The notes below the pieces were generated by a model. The model had not been told where the DNA came from and made no database searches. It worked only from the letters and a program-made list of their open reading frames with translations. Made by a program: the position numbers and the translations under genes. DNA of 64,000 nucleotides from JAPPLB01 sp965208945 (GTDB taxonomy: Bacteria > Acidobacteriota > Terriglobia > Bryobacterales > UBA6623), in the NCBI GenBank assembly GCA_965208945.1, contig OZ242366.1, forward strand, positions 5,332,001 to 5,396,000, given 5' to 3'. Below, one piece after another: positions 29,188-37,638 of this stretch. How positions within the stretch are numbered: the first letter of the stretch is position 1; the number at the start of each line of letters is the position of its first letter.

Positions 29188-30168
29188 ATGTCACGAAACC
29201 GCTTTTTCACAGCGCTGTGCGCACTGGCGGCGCTCCTGCTGTCGATCTCATGGGCAGGCTGTCAGCAACGCGCGTCCAAACGCAGAATCGGTGTCGTTCC
29301 GAAAGCTGTAGCGCACGTCTTCTGGCAAAGCGTTCACGCGGGAGCCGTCGCCGCGGGGCGCGAAGCCGATGTTGACATCGAATGGATCGGCCCGGCCCGG
29401 GAAACCGATTTCTCCCGCCAGATCGAGATCGTCGACTCGATGGTGAACGGCCGCATGGACGGCATCGTTCTCGCTCCCACCGAAACCACCGCCCTCGTGC
29501 GTTCGGTGGAGAGAGCCGCCGAACGGGGCATTCCTCTCTCGATCTTTGATTCGGGCATCAACACCGAGAGCTACGTTTCATTCGTCTCGACCAACAATTA
29601 CGAAGCCGGCGTTCTCGCCGCCCGCAAACTGGCCGAGCTTTTGGAAAACAAGGGAAAGATCGCCATCGTGAAGATGGTCCCCGGCAGTTCGTCAACCATG
29701 CAGCGCGAGCAGGGCTTCGAGAACACGCTTGCCGAAGAGTTCCCCGGGATCGAGATCGCCGATGCCCGCTACTGCATGTCGAGCCGCGCCAAGGCGCTCG
29801 AAGTCACTGAGAACATGCTCACCGCGCACCCTGACCTTGACGCCGTCTTTGCCTCGGCCGAACCCGGCACGGTAGGTGGCGCAAAGGCGATTCGCAGCCG
29901 CGAACTGGCTGACAAGTTGCTGTTTATCGGGTTCGACTTCAGCGATACGATCGAGCAGGACCTCAAGGACGGTGTCACCGACGCTCTGGTCGTACAAGAT
30001 CCTTTCCAGATCGGCTTCGTCGCCGTCAAGACCGTCGTCGACGCTCTCAACGGCCTGACACCGGAAAAGCGGATCGAAACCCCCATCCACGTCCTCACCG
30101 CCGACGACCTGGCGCGCCCCGAGATCGACAAGCTCCTCCACCCCGACCTCGATAAATACTTGAACTAG
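29188..30168 (+). CDS. Periplasmic sugar-binding lipoprotein (RbsB-like)
   Basis: A 326-residue solute-binding protein of the ribose/LacI type (Peripla_BP_4). A lipoprotein signal ends SWAGC (about residue 26). The fold motifs follow: KRRIGVVPKAVAHVFWQSVHAGA, QIEIVDSMVNGRMDGIVLAPTETTAL, RGIPLSIFDSGIN, KIAIVKMVPGSSSTMQREQGFENTL, PDLDAVFASAEPGTVGGAKAI and the QDPFQIGFVAVKTVVDALNG helix. No ABC permease or ATPase lies nearby, so it is an orphan binding protein, or its transporter is encoded elsewhere. Its TAG stop is the first three bases of a MITE-like element. Confidence 0.88.
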   Translation: MSRNRFFTALCALAALLLSISWAGCQQRASKRRIGVVPKAVAHVFWQSVHAGAVAAGREADVDIEWIGPARETDFSRQIEIVDSMVNGRMDGIVLAPTETTALVRSVERAAERGIPLSIFDSGINTESYVSFVSTNNYEAGVLAARKLAELLENKGKIAIVKMVPGSSSTMQREQGFENTLAEEFPGIEIADARYCMSSRAKALEVTENMLTAHPDLDAVFASAEPGTVGGAKAIRSRELADKLLFIGFDFSDTIEQDLKDGVTDALVVQDPFQIGFVAVKTVVDALNGLTPEKRIETPIHVLTADDLARPEIDKLLHPDLDKYLN

Positions 30169-30451
30169 CCTGCATTTCTCACCACGCGGCGAGACGAAGT
30201 GCGTGAGAGGACCGTCAGGACGAGGCGCGAGCTAGGCGGAGGAAAAAGGCGCGCGCAGGCGTACTTGCCAAATCACCTCCTTCACCTCTCGGGGCAAGAA
30301 ACACGGCCTTTCCGGTTCACTGTCCGTCAGACATTTCTTCTGGAGCAAGCCAGCCTCCCCTCCCATGGTTTTCACGAATCACGAGACACGAAACACGAAT
30401 CACGGCCTTTTTTCGCGTGCTTCGGCCGTCGTGTGGTGAGATATGTAGGCT
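30166..30451. repeat. MITE-like element, expanded copy 2 (286 bp)
   Basis: The left end TAGCCTGCATTTCTCACCAC overlaps the stop codon of the preceding gene. The right end GTGGTGAGATATGTAGGCT is at 30433-30451. The interior is longer than in other copies and contains a degenerate 7-bp array at 30373-30404 (CACGAAT CACGAGA CACGAAA CACGAAT). This copy therefore links the MITE family with the tandem-array family. Confidence 0.75.
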
Positions 30452-30502
30452 GGCCCATCGGGCGTCGGCTTGCTCATGTTCCAAAAGTAAGGGTGATCGG
30501 TG

Positions 30503-30886
30503 ATGGCAATCTGGATTTCGAAACTTCTCGGTCCCGTCATTCTGGCAGCCAGCATTCCCATGGTGGTTTCGCCCTCCAGCCTTCAAGAGACAGCCAGACG
30601 CTTTTTGGCGGATACCCCGTTGGTCCTCATTTCCGGCGTTCTTGCATTGACGGCAGGGCTTTCGATTGTGAACACGCACAACGTCTGGGTGCTGGACTGG
30701 ACCCTGATCGTCACTCTGTTCGGCTGGGCGCTTGTCCTCGGTGGGGCATTCAGGATCATCGCGCCACGCATCGTGAAGCAAATTGGCTACGCGACGATGG
30801 GGCATCCGACGACGATGCGAATTGTCGGCGTCTTCTGGGCTCTTCTCGGGGCGTTTCTGACGTTCAAGGGCTACGCCTGGTTTTAA
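30503..30886 (+). CDS. Small integral membrane protein, unrecognised
   Basis: A 127-residue hydrophobic protein with about four predicted membrane segments (ISKLLGPVILAASIPMVVS, TPLVLISGVLALTAGLSIV, WTLIVTLFGWALVLGGAF, IVGVFWALLGAFLTFKGYAW). The arrangement resembles small four-helix integral membrane proteins of unknown function. ATG at 30503 (MAIWISK) is chosen over GTG at 30500. It converges on the ThuA-like gene, only 4 bases away. Confidence 0.6.
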   Translation: MAIWISKLLGPVILAASIPMVVSPSSLQETARRFLADTPLVLISGVLALTAGLSIVNTHNVWVLDWTLIVTLFGWALVLGGAFRIIAPRIVKQIGYATMGHPTTMRIVGVFWALLGAFLTFKGYAWF

Positions 30887-30890
30887 TGTC

Positions 30891-32315
30891 TCACTGCGCT
30901 TCCGGCGGTAAAGAAGTCCCCAAATAGCCTGGGGCCGGCGGAACGAAGAAGACATGAAGTCGAGCCGGGGGCATCGCTCTCCTGCCTGGCGGATCTCCAG
31001 GACGAAATGACATCCCGGCAAGAAAATGTGTAGCGCCGCGGGGGACCGGATAGTGAACAAGGGACGGCGCCGGGATCTCCATGACCGTGTCGGACTGGGT
31101 CCAGTGACCGGGCAGCTCTCGGGGGCCGTCCGAGCCGATGAAGTGAGCGGGGGTTTCCTGATGTAGCGGCGCCTCGTTGCCGTTCTCGCCGCGAAATCGA
31201 GCATTGTGAAAACGGATGACGCCACTTGCGCTGCCGTTGGAGCCCGCAACCGGCCCGGCCCTGAAGACGAAGTAGATGTGCCGGTAACGGTTGGGCGGGA
31301 TCGCGACTTCTACCGGAAAGAGCTGTTTCGCATTTGCGGCAACGGGCGGCGTGCTGTAGACGGGGTCTGCTTCCCCAGCCATTTCCAGGCCGGCTTCCTG
31401 CTCCCAACCGGGAGGCTTTTCGTAATCTTGATGGGCGGCGATCTCTTCCCAACTCGGCGTCGTCGATTTCACGCCGCCCGGCGGCACTTCGAGACCTGCA
31501 ACCCAGGCGACGCCGTTCAACACGGCTCTGCGGAAGTGATCGTCACGATAGTTGTGATGGTGATGTGCTCCCGTAAAGCCGAATCCGCGGCCGCCGCCCG
31601 GGCGGTCGTAGGCCCAGGAGAGCACCTGGCGGTCGCCTCGCAGGACGCTTTTCCGCACATCGGGGTTGTTTGAGCTCGGGCCGTCATTGCGCAGCAAGGT
31701 GCTCAGAGGCGGCTGCGCTTCGAGGATGGGCGTAACGCCTTCACGGCCGGGAACGAAGCGCATGTTGAAATACCACTCGTCGTAGACCGTGAAAGGCTGC
31801 AGGCCGTTGGCCACCGGATGATTGGGAAATCCGGTGAATGCGGCGGCCCAGTCGGGATTGATCGACCAGCCCCTTTCGTAAACGCCTCCAATCCATCTCT
31901 TGACGGCATCGGACGCGGGGCCCGCGGGTGGGTCGACGGCATAGTGGATGAGGGCGATGCCCAGTCCGCGCTCGGCCAAGGCGTCGACCTGCTCCAGGTG
32001 CGGGAGAACGACATGCCTGCTGCCCTCGCAAGCCATCACCAGGGCGTTGGCATCGGCGAGGACGTCGGGAGCCGGCCACGAATCGGCTTCGGTTACCACG
32101 GTTTCGAGTCGGGGCCATTGCAGTTGCAATGAGCGGGCCAAGAGCAGAAGTCCGGCGCGATGCTCGTGCATCCCGTAGCCATGGCTCGCGCCCCCGGGGA
32201 CAAAGACGATCTTTACTGATTGGTCAGCACAGTGGGTGAAGGCCACCAACCAAAGGACGACGCAGACTAGGACTTGACGCGGCCGGAGATCGTTGGAGAT
32301 GACTTGAGAGAGCAT
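30891..32315 (-). CDS. ThuA-like domain secreted protein
   Basis: A 474-residue exported protein. After a signal segment (VLVCVVLWLVAFTHC), residues ~30-260 form a ThuA-like glutamine-amidotransferase fold: KIVFVPGGASHGYGMHEHRAG, DANALVMACEG, LGIALIHYAVDPPAG, WSINPDWAAAFTGFPNHPVANGL, DEWYFNMRF and GRGFGFTGAHHHHNYRDDHFRRAVLNGVAWVAGLEVP. Such proteins are common in sugar-degrading and secreted-enzyme sets of Acidobacteriota and Planctomycetota. The ~180-residue C-terminal part is not recognised. ATG at 32315 fits the signal peptide; an upstream in-frame extension to 32384 is unlikely. Confidence 0.8.
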   Translation of the reverse strand: MLSQVISNDLRPRQVLVCVVLWLVAFTHCADQSVKIVFVPGGASHGYGMHEHRAGLLLLARSLQLQWPRLETVVTEADSWPAPDVLADANALVMACEGSRHVVLPHLEQVDALAERGLGIALIHYAVDPPAGPASDAVKRWIGGVYERGWSINPDWAAAFTGFPNHPVANGLQPFTVYDEWYFNMRFVPGREGVTPILEAQPPLSTLLRNDGPSSNNPDVRKSVLRGDRQVLSWAYDRPGGGRGFGFTGAHHHHNYRDDHFRRAVLNGVAWVAGLEVPPGGVKSTTPSWEEIAAHQDYEKPPGWEQEAGLEMAGEADPVYSTPPVAANAKQLFPVEVAIPPNRYRHIYFVFRAGPVAGSNGSASGVIRFHNARFRGENGNEAPLHQETPAHFIGSDGPRELPGHWTQSDTVMEIPAPSLVHYPVPRGATHFLAGMSFRPGDPPGRRAMPPARLHVFFVPPAPGYLGTSLPPEAQ

Positions 32316-32496
32316 GGGTTGTGCCTGACCTGAAGGAGCCGGACCGTCGCAAGATCGTGACCCATCCACAGGAAGTGTTCTCATTCTCCTCCGTCCTTAT
32401 CTCACACGCCAGCGCGAGCAACGTATCCATGCAGCACCATCCGCCGCTAAGCGTGCGTCCCTGCAAGTCGAGGTTGTCAGCGGCAGACATACGGGC

Positions 32497-32679
32497 TAGC
32501 CTGCATTTCTCACCACGTGGCGAGGCGAAGTGGGTGAGAGGACCGTCAGGACGAGGCGCGAGCCGCTTGGCGCGCGCAGGCGTACTTGAACAGTACGTTG
32601 AGCACGGTAAGCAAACGCAACGAAGTCCTGGCGGTCGTATGGCGTGCTTCGACCGTCGGGTGGTGAGAAATGCAGGCTA
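32497..32679. repeat. MITE-like 183-bp element, copy 3
   Basis: A complete copy beginning TAGCCTGCATTTCTCACCACG and ending GTGGTGAGAAATGCAGGCTA. It is almost identical to copy 1, including GTACTTGAACAGTACG. Its terminal CTA is, on the minus strand, the TAG stop codon of the cytochrome c gene. Confidence 0.82.
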
Positions 32680-33240
32680 GTTGCGGGCATCTCCGCCGGC
32701 GTCGGGCCGGCCGTCTTTGACGAATCCTCCGGCGTTGGGCATCTTGACTTTGGGGAGGGTCTCGCGGTTCATCTCGTCGGTTTCCTTGATGATGCCGTTC
32801 TTGAAAAGGATGAAGGCGACAACAGCGTACAGTTGATCGTTGGTGAGCACCCCTGGGGTGTCAAAAGGCATGGCGCGGTTGGTGTAGTCCCAGATCGTGG
32901 TCGCGTGGGGCCAATAACTGCCGACGGTCTTGAGCGGCTTCGGGGTGGCGAGCGTGCCTTGACCACCCATGAGCGCGGATGAATCGCCGCCCTGCAGCTC
33001 GTTGCCGTGGCACTCGGCGCAGCGCCGGTCATAGACATCTTTGCCTTCCACGGCACTTCCCTTGCCTGCGGGAAGGCCGGAGCCGTCGGGAAGCACCGTG
33101 ATGCTCCAGGCTTTCTCCTCTTCGGCCGTCGGGGCGCGTCCGACCTTGTATTTCGGTGACTGCGCCAGGGTCGCGGCACAGAGGCAGGCGGCGGCGAGCA
33201 CGAGGCGCCCGATGAACTGGAGACTGAGTGGACTAGACAT
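32677..33240 (-). CDS. Secreted c-type cytochrome (SoxD/SorB-like partner)
   Basis: A 187-residue exported monohaem cytochrome c. Signal peptide LVLAAACLCAATLAQ, a haem-attachment CxxCH in YDRRCAECHGNEL (about residues 85-97) and a distal Met candidate in NRAMPFDTPGVLTNDQLYAVVAFILF. The ATG lies inside the end of the upstream sulfite-dehydrogenase gene (8-base overlap), so the pair is translationally coupled. The cytochrome is the likely electron acceptor, as SoxD or SorB is for its molybdenum subunit. The stop codon is supplied by the end of MITE copy 3. Confidence 0.85.
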   Translation of the reverse strand: MSSPLSLQFIGRLVLAAACLCAATLAQSPKYKVGRAPTAEEEKAWSITVLPDGSGLPAGKGSAVEGKDVYDRRCAECHGNELQGGDSSALMGGQGTLATPKPLKTVGSYWPHATTIWDYTNRAMPFDTPGVLTNDQLYAVVAFILFKNGIIKETDEMNRETLPKVKMPNAGGFVKDGRPDAGGDARN

Positions 33241-34462
33241 GGGTCACGTTGCCGTCCGCGCCGATCTTCCAGGCTTTGATGCAGTTGTTGTGATAGTCGG
33301 AGTTATGGCCGCGCGCCGCAATCAGTGCTTGCTCGGTGGGTTGCACATAGCCGGTGTCGTCGATGGCTCGTGAGAGGATGACGGTTTCAGCACCGTCCCA
33401 GGTCCAGGGCAGACGGAAGCGGGTGAAGGCGATCCGGTGACGCGGTTCCTGGAGTTCAGCATCCTGCCAGGTGTTGCCGCCGTCGGTGGAAACTTCGACG
33501 CGCTCGATGACGCCGCGTCCGGACCAGGCGAGGCCAGCGATTTCGTGGAAGCCTTCGCGGGCCAGCTTTTGCCCGCCGGAGGGCCGCGTGATGACCGACT
33601 TGGCCTCCATCGTGAAGCTGAACTGGCGCGCCTTTCCATCGGCAAGCAGGTCGGTGTACTTCGAGGTTTCTTCTCGGCCCATGGCGGGTTGGCCGCTGAG
33701 CATCAGGCGGCGCAGCCACTTGACGTTGATGTTGCCCTCGAAACCGGGAACGACGAGGCGCAGCGGGTAACCCTGCTCGGGGCGGATGGCTTCTCCGTTC
33801 TGTCCATAGGCGACGATGACATCGTCTCGGCACTTGTCGAGCGGCAGGCTGCGATGCATCTTGCAGGCGTCGGCGCCCTCGGCGATCAGCCAATGGGCTT
33901 CGGGGTTGACACCGGCCTCGTCCAGCAGGACGGAGAGCAGGACACCGGTCCATTCACTGCAGCTAGCGAGGCCGTGGCTGTGCTGGGCGGTAGGTCCTTT
34001 CCTGTCGGACCATTCGCCGCGGCTGTTGCCGGAGCATTCGATGAAGTGGACACGTGAGACGGACGGGAGAGTTTTGATCTCGTCCACAGTCAGGACCAGC
34101 GGCCGCTTGACCATGCCGTGAATCATCAGCCGGTGTTTAGCGGGGTCGATCTCGGGCACGCCGGCATGGTGGCGTTCGAAGTGCAACGATGACGGCGTGA
34201 TGATCCCGTGAAAATCCTGAAGCGGCGAACGAGTCGACCCCGTCTCGGGATTTTTTGAGGCGCTCCCGAGACGGCTCGACCGTTCGAACGGCGAACGCTC
34301 TCCGTATTTGTCGGGCGCGCGTCCAAGGCGTTTCGGGGCCTCCTCGACGACCTCCTGGGGCTCTGCGCAGGCCGTGAGCGCGCCGCCGACTGCGGCGCCG
34401 AGGCTGAGGAACTTCCGGCGGCTGGCCCTGTCTGACGGGCTTTCGGTTGGTTTCTGTCTCAC
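33233..34462 (-). CDS. soxC: SoxC-like molybdopterin sulfite dehydrogenase
   Basis: A 409-residue sulfite-oxidase-family enzyme. It has a twin-arginine signal SRRKFLSLGAAVGGALTAC, so it is exported folded. The molybdenum-ligand cysteine is in RVHFIECSGNSRGEW (about residue 150), followed by WTGVLLSVLLDEAGV, YGQNGEAIRPEQGYPLRLVVPGFEGNINVKWLRR and the C-terminal Mo-co dimerisation domain (ISVDGG-like VEVSTDGGNTWQDAEL). The SoxC subgroup is favoured by ECSGNS and the adjacent cytochrome. No soxXYZAB genes are in the window, so it may serve stand-alone sulfite oxidation. Confidence 0.9.
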   Translation of the reverse strand: MRQKPTESPSDRASRRKFLSLGAAVGGALTACAEPQEVVEEAPKRLGRAPDKYGERSPFERSSRLGSASKNPETGSTRSPLQDFHGIITPSSLHFERHHAGVPEIDPAKHRLMIHGMVKRPLVLTVDEIKTLPSVSRVHFIECSGNSRGEWSDRKGPTAQHSHGLASCSEWTGVLLSVLLDEAGVNPEAHWLIAEGADACKMHRSLPLDKCRDDVIVAYGQNGEAIRPEQGYPLRLVVPGFEGNINVKWLRRLMLSGQPAMGREETSKYTDLLADGKARQFSFTMEAKSVITRPSGGQKLAREGFHEIAGLAWSGRGVIERVEVSTDGGNTWQDAELQEPRHRIAFTRFRLPWTWDGAETVILSRAIDDTGYVQPTEQALIAARGHNSDYHNNCIKAWKIGADGNVTHV

Positions 34463-34517
34463 GCGGCCTCCCGCAAAGGTCTGATTATAGATTGTGCGGG
34501 AGAAGTGACAGGAAGGC

Positions 34518-34982
34518 TCAACGATAGGCTCGGGTAACCCATTCGGCGGCGACGCAGGGTTTTTCGCTGCCTTCCCGTTCGATCAGGACCAGCCAGATCA
34601 TCTGAACCCCGCCCTCGACCTCTCGCACCGACTGGAGTCTGAAACGCCCGCGGATTCGGGAGCCCGCGGGAACGGGCGACGGGAATCGCACCTTGTTGAG
34701 CCCATAGTTGATGAGTCGTTGAAAGTCGCCCCGAAGTCTCACGAGATGCCTTAAAAGAGAGGATATGAGCGAGAGGCTGAAGAAGCCATGCGCCACCGTG
34801 GTTCCGTATGGGGATTCCTGGGCGGCGCGTTCGGGATCGATGTGGATCCACTGGTGATCGCTCGTCAGATCCGCGAATTGGTCGATTTGCTGTTGGGTAA
34901 TCTCGATCCAGCCGCTGACGCCAAGCTCGCGGCCTTCGAGGTCCATGAGTTCTTCCAGAGTTTCGATCGTTCGCGGCTGCAT
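34518..34982 (-). CDS. MaoC-like dehydratase
   Basis: A 154-residue hot-dog-fold (R)-specific enoyl hydratase relative. The hydratase signature is visible: DQFADLTSDHQWIHIDPERA (catalytic Asp/His about residues 38-45), then YGTTVAHGFFSLSL and the closing VPAGSRIRGRFRL. It would act on acyl-CoA intermediates. It lies 55 bases upstream of the soxC-like gene in the same orientation and may be co-transcribed, though the functions are not obviously linked. Confidence 0.85.
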   Translation of the reverse strand: MQPRTIETLEELMDLEGRELGVSGWIEITQQQIDQFADLTSDHQWIHIDPERAAQESPYGTTVAHGFFSLSLISSLLRHLVRLRGDFQRLINYGLNKVRFPSPVPAGSRIRGRFRLQSVREVEGGVQMIWLVLIEREGSEKPCVAAEWVTRAYR

Positions 34983-35000
34983 GAGGGCTGAGGCCTAGTT

Positions 35001-35172
35001 TAGCCTGCATTTCTCATAACTCGGCGAGGTGAAGTGCGTGAGAGGGCCGTCAGTACGAGGCGCGCCGGGCGGAGGAAAAAGACGCGTGCAACATGGCCTT
35101 TAAGGTTTATCACGAGACACGAATCACGGCTTGTAAGTTTTTTCACTAACCACTATCCACTATCCACGGCCT
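35001..35172. repeat. Composite repeat: MITE left arm plus tandem arrays
   Basis: TAGCCTGCATTTCTCATAAC opens a MITE left arm (35001 to about 35090). Instead of the usual interior and right arm, it runs into a 7-bp array (CACGAGACACGAATCACGG, about 35111-35129) and then a different 7-bp array ACTATCC repeated at 35150-35166. The right terminal repeat is missing. Confidence 0.65.
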
Positions 35173-35229
35173 TTTCCGCATCCATGGCCGCCGGCAACAC
35201 CCGAGAAACGCCCCCGGTCGCTGAAAGGG

Positions 35230-35538
35230 GTGGCGCGTGATATCATTTCTGCTTCTCTGTTCGGGCCTCGAGTGGAATCCGATTACCGCAGCAGCCGTCG
35301 CGAAGCTATCGTGGCCGGCATCATCTTTGTGGTCGCCTGTGCCTGGGTGATCGGAACCTGCGCCGTGCTGGGCTATGGTCAGCCGGTCCATTCGATTGGC
35401 GGCATCCCGAATTGGGCGCTGTGGGGTATTTTTCTCCCCTGGCTGGCCTGCTTTGCTGTGAATACCTGGTACTCGCTCATCTTCATACGCGACGAAGACG
35501 AGCCGAACGAGCCTCCACCGGCAGGAAAAGCCGAATAG
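35230..35538 (+). CDS. yhdT: YhdT/DUF997 family small membrane protein
   Basis: A ~102-residue protein with two membrane segments (AIVAGIIFVVACAWVIGTCAVL and WALWGIFLPWLACFAVNTWYSLIFI) and an acidic tail RDEDEPNEPP. This matches the DUF997/YhdT pattern, in which the small protein precedes a PanF-type sodium symporter, as in E. coli yhdT-panF. The start is uncertain: GTG at 35230, or GTG at 35272 (VESDYRSSRREA), which fits the family length better. Six bases separate it from the symporter. Confidence 0.75.
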   Translation: MARDIISASLFGPRVESDYRSSRREAIVAGIIFVVACAWVIGTCAVLGYGQPVHSIGGIPNWALWGIFLPWLACFAVNTWYSLIFIRDEDEPNEPPPAGKAE

Positions 35539-35544
35539 CCGCCC

Positions 35545-37086
35545 ATGTACGCCGCCGGCACGCAGGTCTGGCTCGCGTTTGGGCTCTACCTTGCGGCAAC
35601 CTTCTATTTCGCCTATCTCGCTCATCGCAAGACGTCGAAGGCCGGCTTCATGGAAGACTTCTTCGTCGCGGGCCGATCCATCGGCCCCTGGGTCCTGGGA
35701 CTGACATGGATTGCGACCGCTGCCAGTGGCGGCACGTTCATCGGTTCACCGGCTCTGGGCCATACCTACGGCTGGTCCGTGATGCTGTGGATCTGCTCTT
35801 ACATGGTTGTCGCCACGACGGGCTTCGGCCTGTTCGGCAAGCGCGTGGCGGAACTGGGCGCGCGCACGGGCGCGCTTACGTTTCCTGACCTTCTGCGTGA
35901 TCGCTTCGACAGCCGGGCCATCGGCACGGTATCGGGCGTGGCCATCATCATTCTCTACATCGCTTATCTCGTGGCGCAGTACGTGGCGGGAGCGCGGGTC
36001 ATCGAAGCGGTTCTCGGCGTGCCTTATCACTGGGGCGTGCTGGGATTCGCTCTCACCGTGAGTCTCTACACGGCCTATGGCGGATTTCGAGCCGTGGCAT
36101 GGACCGACGCGTTCCAGGCCATCGTGATGCTGACGGGCGTATTGATCACGGTATTCTTCGCGATTCGGAAGCTCGGGGGCTTGCAGGCCGTCTACGACGG
36201 GCTCGAGGCGCAGACTCCGGATCTATTGACGACTCCCGGCCCAACGGACTTTCTGCCGCTTCCGACGGCGATTTCGTTCTTCTGCATTTGGGCGCTGGCG
36301 AGCCCGGCGCAACCTTCGACGATTACGCGTTTTCTTGCTTGCCGTGACACGAAGGCCCTCAAGCGCGCCTGCTTCCTGATCGGGATCTACATCTCCTTGC
36401 TGTACCCCTGCATCATCGGGATCGGAATCATGGGCCGTGTGCTCGTGCCCGAGTTGGCGGCCGCCGACCACGCAACACCGGCGACGATACTGGCGGTAGT
36501 TCCACCGGTACTGGCCGGTTTTGTCCTGGCAGCGCCGCTGGCCGCGATCATGTCGACCATCAGCTCGTTTCTCCTCGTTACGAGTAGTGCGATTGTCCGC
36601 GACCTCTATGAGCGCAATCTTCCCGAACGTCTCACGGAAAAGCGGGCCCGCTACCTCAGCTACCTGGCGACATTTGCTGTCGCGGGGGTGGCGCTGGCGT
36701 TCGCGCTGCAACCGCCGGACTTCCTGCAATTCATCGTTGTGTTTGCCGGGACCGGATTGGCGGCGACATTTTTCTTCCCGACACTCCTGGGAGTCTATTG
36801 GCCCCGCATGAACAAGGCGGGCTGCCTGGCCGGCATCGCCGGAGGTTTCCTTTCATTCCTCCTGCAGTATGTGTCGTTCGGTACGAGGAGCTTCGCAGGG
36901 TTCGATCCGTTCGTGTGGTCGATGATCGTCTCGCTTGCCTGCGTTGTCGCGGCCAGCCTGGCAACGCCGCCAGGCGCTGAGAGTCTGCGCGAGCGCTACT
37001 TCCCGAAGGCCCGGGGCCAAGCCGCACGGCCTGTGTTGCGGCTTCGTGCGATTCGGCGCACAATGGGAAGCGCCCCCTCGACGTAG
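35545..37086 (+). CDS. panF: Sodium:solute symporter, PanF-like
   Basis: A 513-residue SSS-family transporter with about 13 hydrophobic segments. Family features: EDFFVAGRSIGPWVLGLTWIATAASGGTFIGSPALGHTYGW, YTAYGGFRAVAWTDAFQAIVMLTG (the SSS signature region), ASPAQPSTITRFLACRDTKALKRA and APLAAIMSTISSFLLVTSSAIVRDLYER. The YhdT neighbour argues for the pantothenate symporter branch, but related carriers transport other carboxylates, so the substrate is inferred only. Confidence 0.82.
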   Translation: MYAAGTQVWLAFGLYLAATFYFAYLAHRKTSKAGFMEDFFVAGRSIGPWVLGLTWIATAASGGTFIGSPALGHTYGWSVMLWICSYMVVATTGFGLFGKRVAELGARTGALTFPDLLRDRFDSRAIGTVSGVAIIILYIAYLVAQYVAGARVIEAVLGVPYHWGVLGFALTVSLYTAYGGFRAVAWTDAFQAIVMLTGVLITVFFAIRKLGGLQAVYDGLEAQTPDLLTTPGPTDFLPLPTAISFFCIWALASPAQPSTITRFLACRDTKALKRACFLIGIYISLLYPCIIGIGIMGRVLVPELAAADHATPATILAVVPPVLAGFVLAAPLAAIMSTISSFLLVTSSAIVRDLYERNLPERLTEKRARYLSYLATFAVAGVALAFALQPPDFLQFIVVFAGTGLAATFFFPTLLGVYWPRMNKAGCLAGIAGGFLSFLLQYVSFGTRSFAGFDPFVWSMIVSLACVVAASLATPPGAESLRERYFPKARGQAARPVLRLRAIRRTMGSAPST

Positions 37087-37130
37087 GCGGCGCCCCGGAC
37101 CCCGGCGGCATCCCGCGAAAGGGTTTGAGC

Positions 37131-37523
37131 ATGGCGAACCAGGAGCAGCTCGGTTATCTCAAGAAGGATGTGGATGAGTGGAACACCTGGAGGGAGAAGA
37201 ACCGGGACACCGCAACCGATCTGTCAAACGCGGACCTCGCCTACCTGGATCTGCGGATGGCAAACCTCAACAGTTCGATTCTGACCAAGGCCAACCTGGT
37301 CATGGCGAACCTGTCCGGCGCCGATCTACGGGATGCTGACCTGTCCGGCGCGAACCTGGTAGGCGCGCGGCTGATCGGCGTGGACTTCGAGGGCGCCAAT
37401 CTCAAGGGCGCCGATCTGCGTACGGCCGAGGATCTCACCGTCGAGCAACTGAGCGAGACCATGGGCGACGCCGACACCACCCTTCCCGATGGCGTACCCC
37501 GGCCCGAGAACTGGTCCGACTGA
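37131..37523 (+). CDS. Pentapeptide-repeat protein
   Basis: A 130-residue cytoplasmic protein with a central right-handed quadrilateral beta-helix of about 12 A(D/N)Lxx pentapeptides (residues ~27-100: LSNADLAYLDLRMANLNSSI, ADLRDADLSGANLVGARLIG, ANLKGADLRTA). It is capped by an amphipathic N-terminal helix (YLKKDVDEWNTWREKN) and an acidic tail. Start at ATG 37131; a TTG six bases upstream is in frame. Function unknown. Some members mimic DNA, most are uncharacterised. Confidence 0.85.
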   Translation: MANQEQLGYLKKDVDEWNTWREKNRDTATDLSNADLAYLDLRMANLNSSILTKANLVMANLSGADLRDADLSGANLVGARLIGVDFEGANLKGADLRTAEDLTVEQLSETMGDADTTLPDGVPRPENWSD

Positions 37524-37638
37524 TCGATACGGGCAAAGGCCGTTTTCGATCCCTTCGGCCACCAACTGCTCCATTGCGCCGTTTCCATGGATTGCCGGAG
37601 GAAGAAACCGGTGTTGCGGGGAGTTCAGCCGTGGTGTC

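Noticed and set aside
35146..35172. Possible operator CCACTATCCACTATCC before yhdT
   Set aside because: It is a short 7-bp tandem array of the same kind as GTGGATA at 44.84 kb, not an inverted repeat, and lies in a MITE-derived gap.
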